Source of the DNA: Candidatus Aegiribacteria sp.
GTDB taxonomy: Bacteria; Fermentibacterota; Fermentibacteria; Fermentibacterales; JCC-6
Direction: 5' to 3'
DNA: 24,105 nt
NCBI GenBank assembly: GCA_030638185.1
Contig: DAOWFD010000096.1
Location: forward strand, 1-24,105
The notes under the pieces are model-generated. The model did not search any database, was not told where the DNA came from, and worked only from the letters and a program-made list of their open reading frames with translations. Both the position numbers and the translations under genes were made by a program. Shown here in pieces: positions 24,010-24,105 of this stretch; position 1 is the stretch's first letter; each line of letters starts with the position of its first letter.

Positions 24010-24105
24010 CAGCGTCTTGCGGGGAAACCTTCAAGAGAGCAGGGCAGAAGTCAGCAGAGGCCATAGTAGCTCAACGCCGGAAGTAATGATCCGGATATGG
24101 TGAAG
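24010..24105. other. edge region, decayed 5' part of the ORF6N gene, nothing else seen
   Basis: No intact ORF, repeat or RNA feature. By position it should hold the start of the ORF6N gene on the minus strand, but the three frames all contain stops or unrelated text. Confidence 0.3.

Noticed and set aside
1..24105. CRISPR arrays, tRNA/rRNA genes and intact insertion sequences
   Set aside because: I found no regularly spaced repeats, cloverleaf-type sequence, rRNA motifs or transposase frames on reading both strands; a covariance-model scan would be needed to exclude small RNAs.

Overview
The window is about 24 kb of bacterial chromosome of moderate G+C with dense genes, clear Shine-Dalgarno sites and sigma70-like promoters (several exact TTGACA -35 boxes). 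A secreted papain-like protease ends in a PNPF-type C-terminal sorting domain. That, with paired small lipoproteins, a DUF6249-like/ECF sigma pair and PAS-rich sensor kinases, suggests a Gram-negative, anaerobic, FCB-like lineage, possibly an uncultured candidate phylum such as Fermentibacterota. The placement is inference. I see no rRNA, tRNA, CRISPR array or intact insertion sequence.

Layout. 1-1809 (minus): the start of an ECF sigma factor cut by the window edge, a small DUF6249-like membrane protein, and two tandem paralogous lipoproteins behind a good promoter. 1982-2218: probable remnant of a gene on the plus strand. 2219-4942 (minus): a 907-aa helical-repeat (HEAT-like) protein. 5167-8881 (minus): a compact seven-gene operon made of a PadR regulator, a DUF5320 protein, two NifX/NifB-like cluster-binding proteins, a Cys-rich mini-protein and two MinD-type ATPases carrying inserted 2x[4Fe-4S] ferredoxin domains. 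It resembles the 'orange protein' (ORP) Mo-Cu cluster loci of sulfate reducers, but is headed by PadR with a 25-bp palindromic operator at its own promoter. 9186-13292 (plus): a soluble four-PAS hybrid histidine kinase, then a phosphomannomutase/phosphoglucomutase. 13314-15758 (minus): the secreted protease. 15986-18662 (plus): a tldD-tldE pair. 18746-20275 (minus): a B12-binding-type radical SAM protein. 20430-22820 (plus): a nitroreductase, Xaa-Pro aminopeptidase and tadA operon. 22755-24105: a scrapyard holding a decayed secreted-protein gene on plus, a truncated DUF-type gene fragment on minus that meets it head-on, and a frame-broken ORF6N gene on minus.

How the parts work together. The most system-like unit is 5167-8881. 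Two ATPases with ferredoxin inserts, two small cluster-binding proteins and small Gly/Arg- or Cys-rich partners look like a dedicated metal-sulfur cluster assembly or carrier complex under one autoregulated promoter. The tldD/tldE pair would form one heteromeric peptidase. The remaining genes are mostly housekeeping or stand-alone. The right end shows genome decay or an old insertion/deletion scar.
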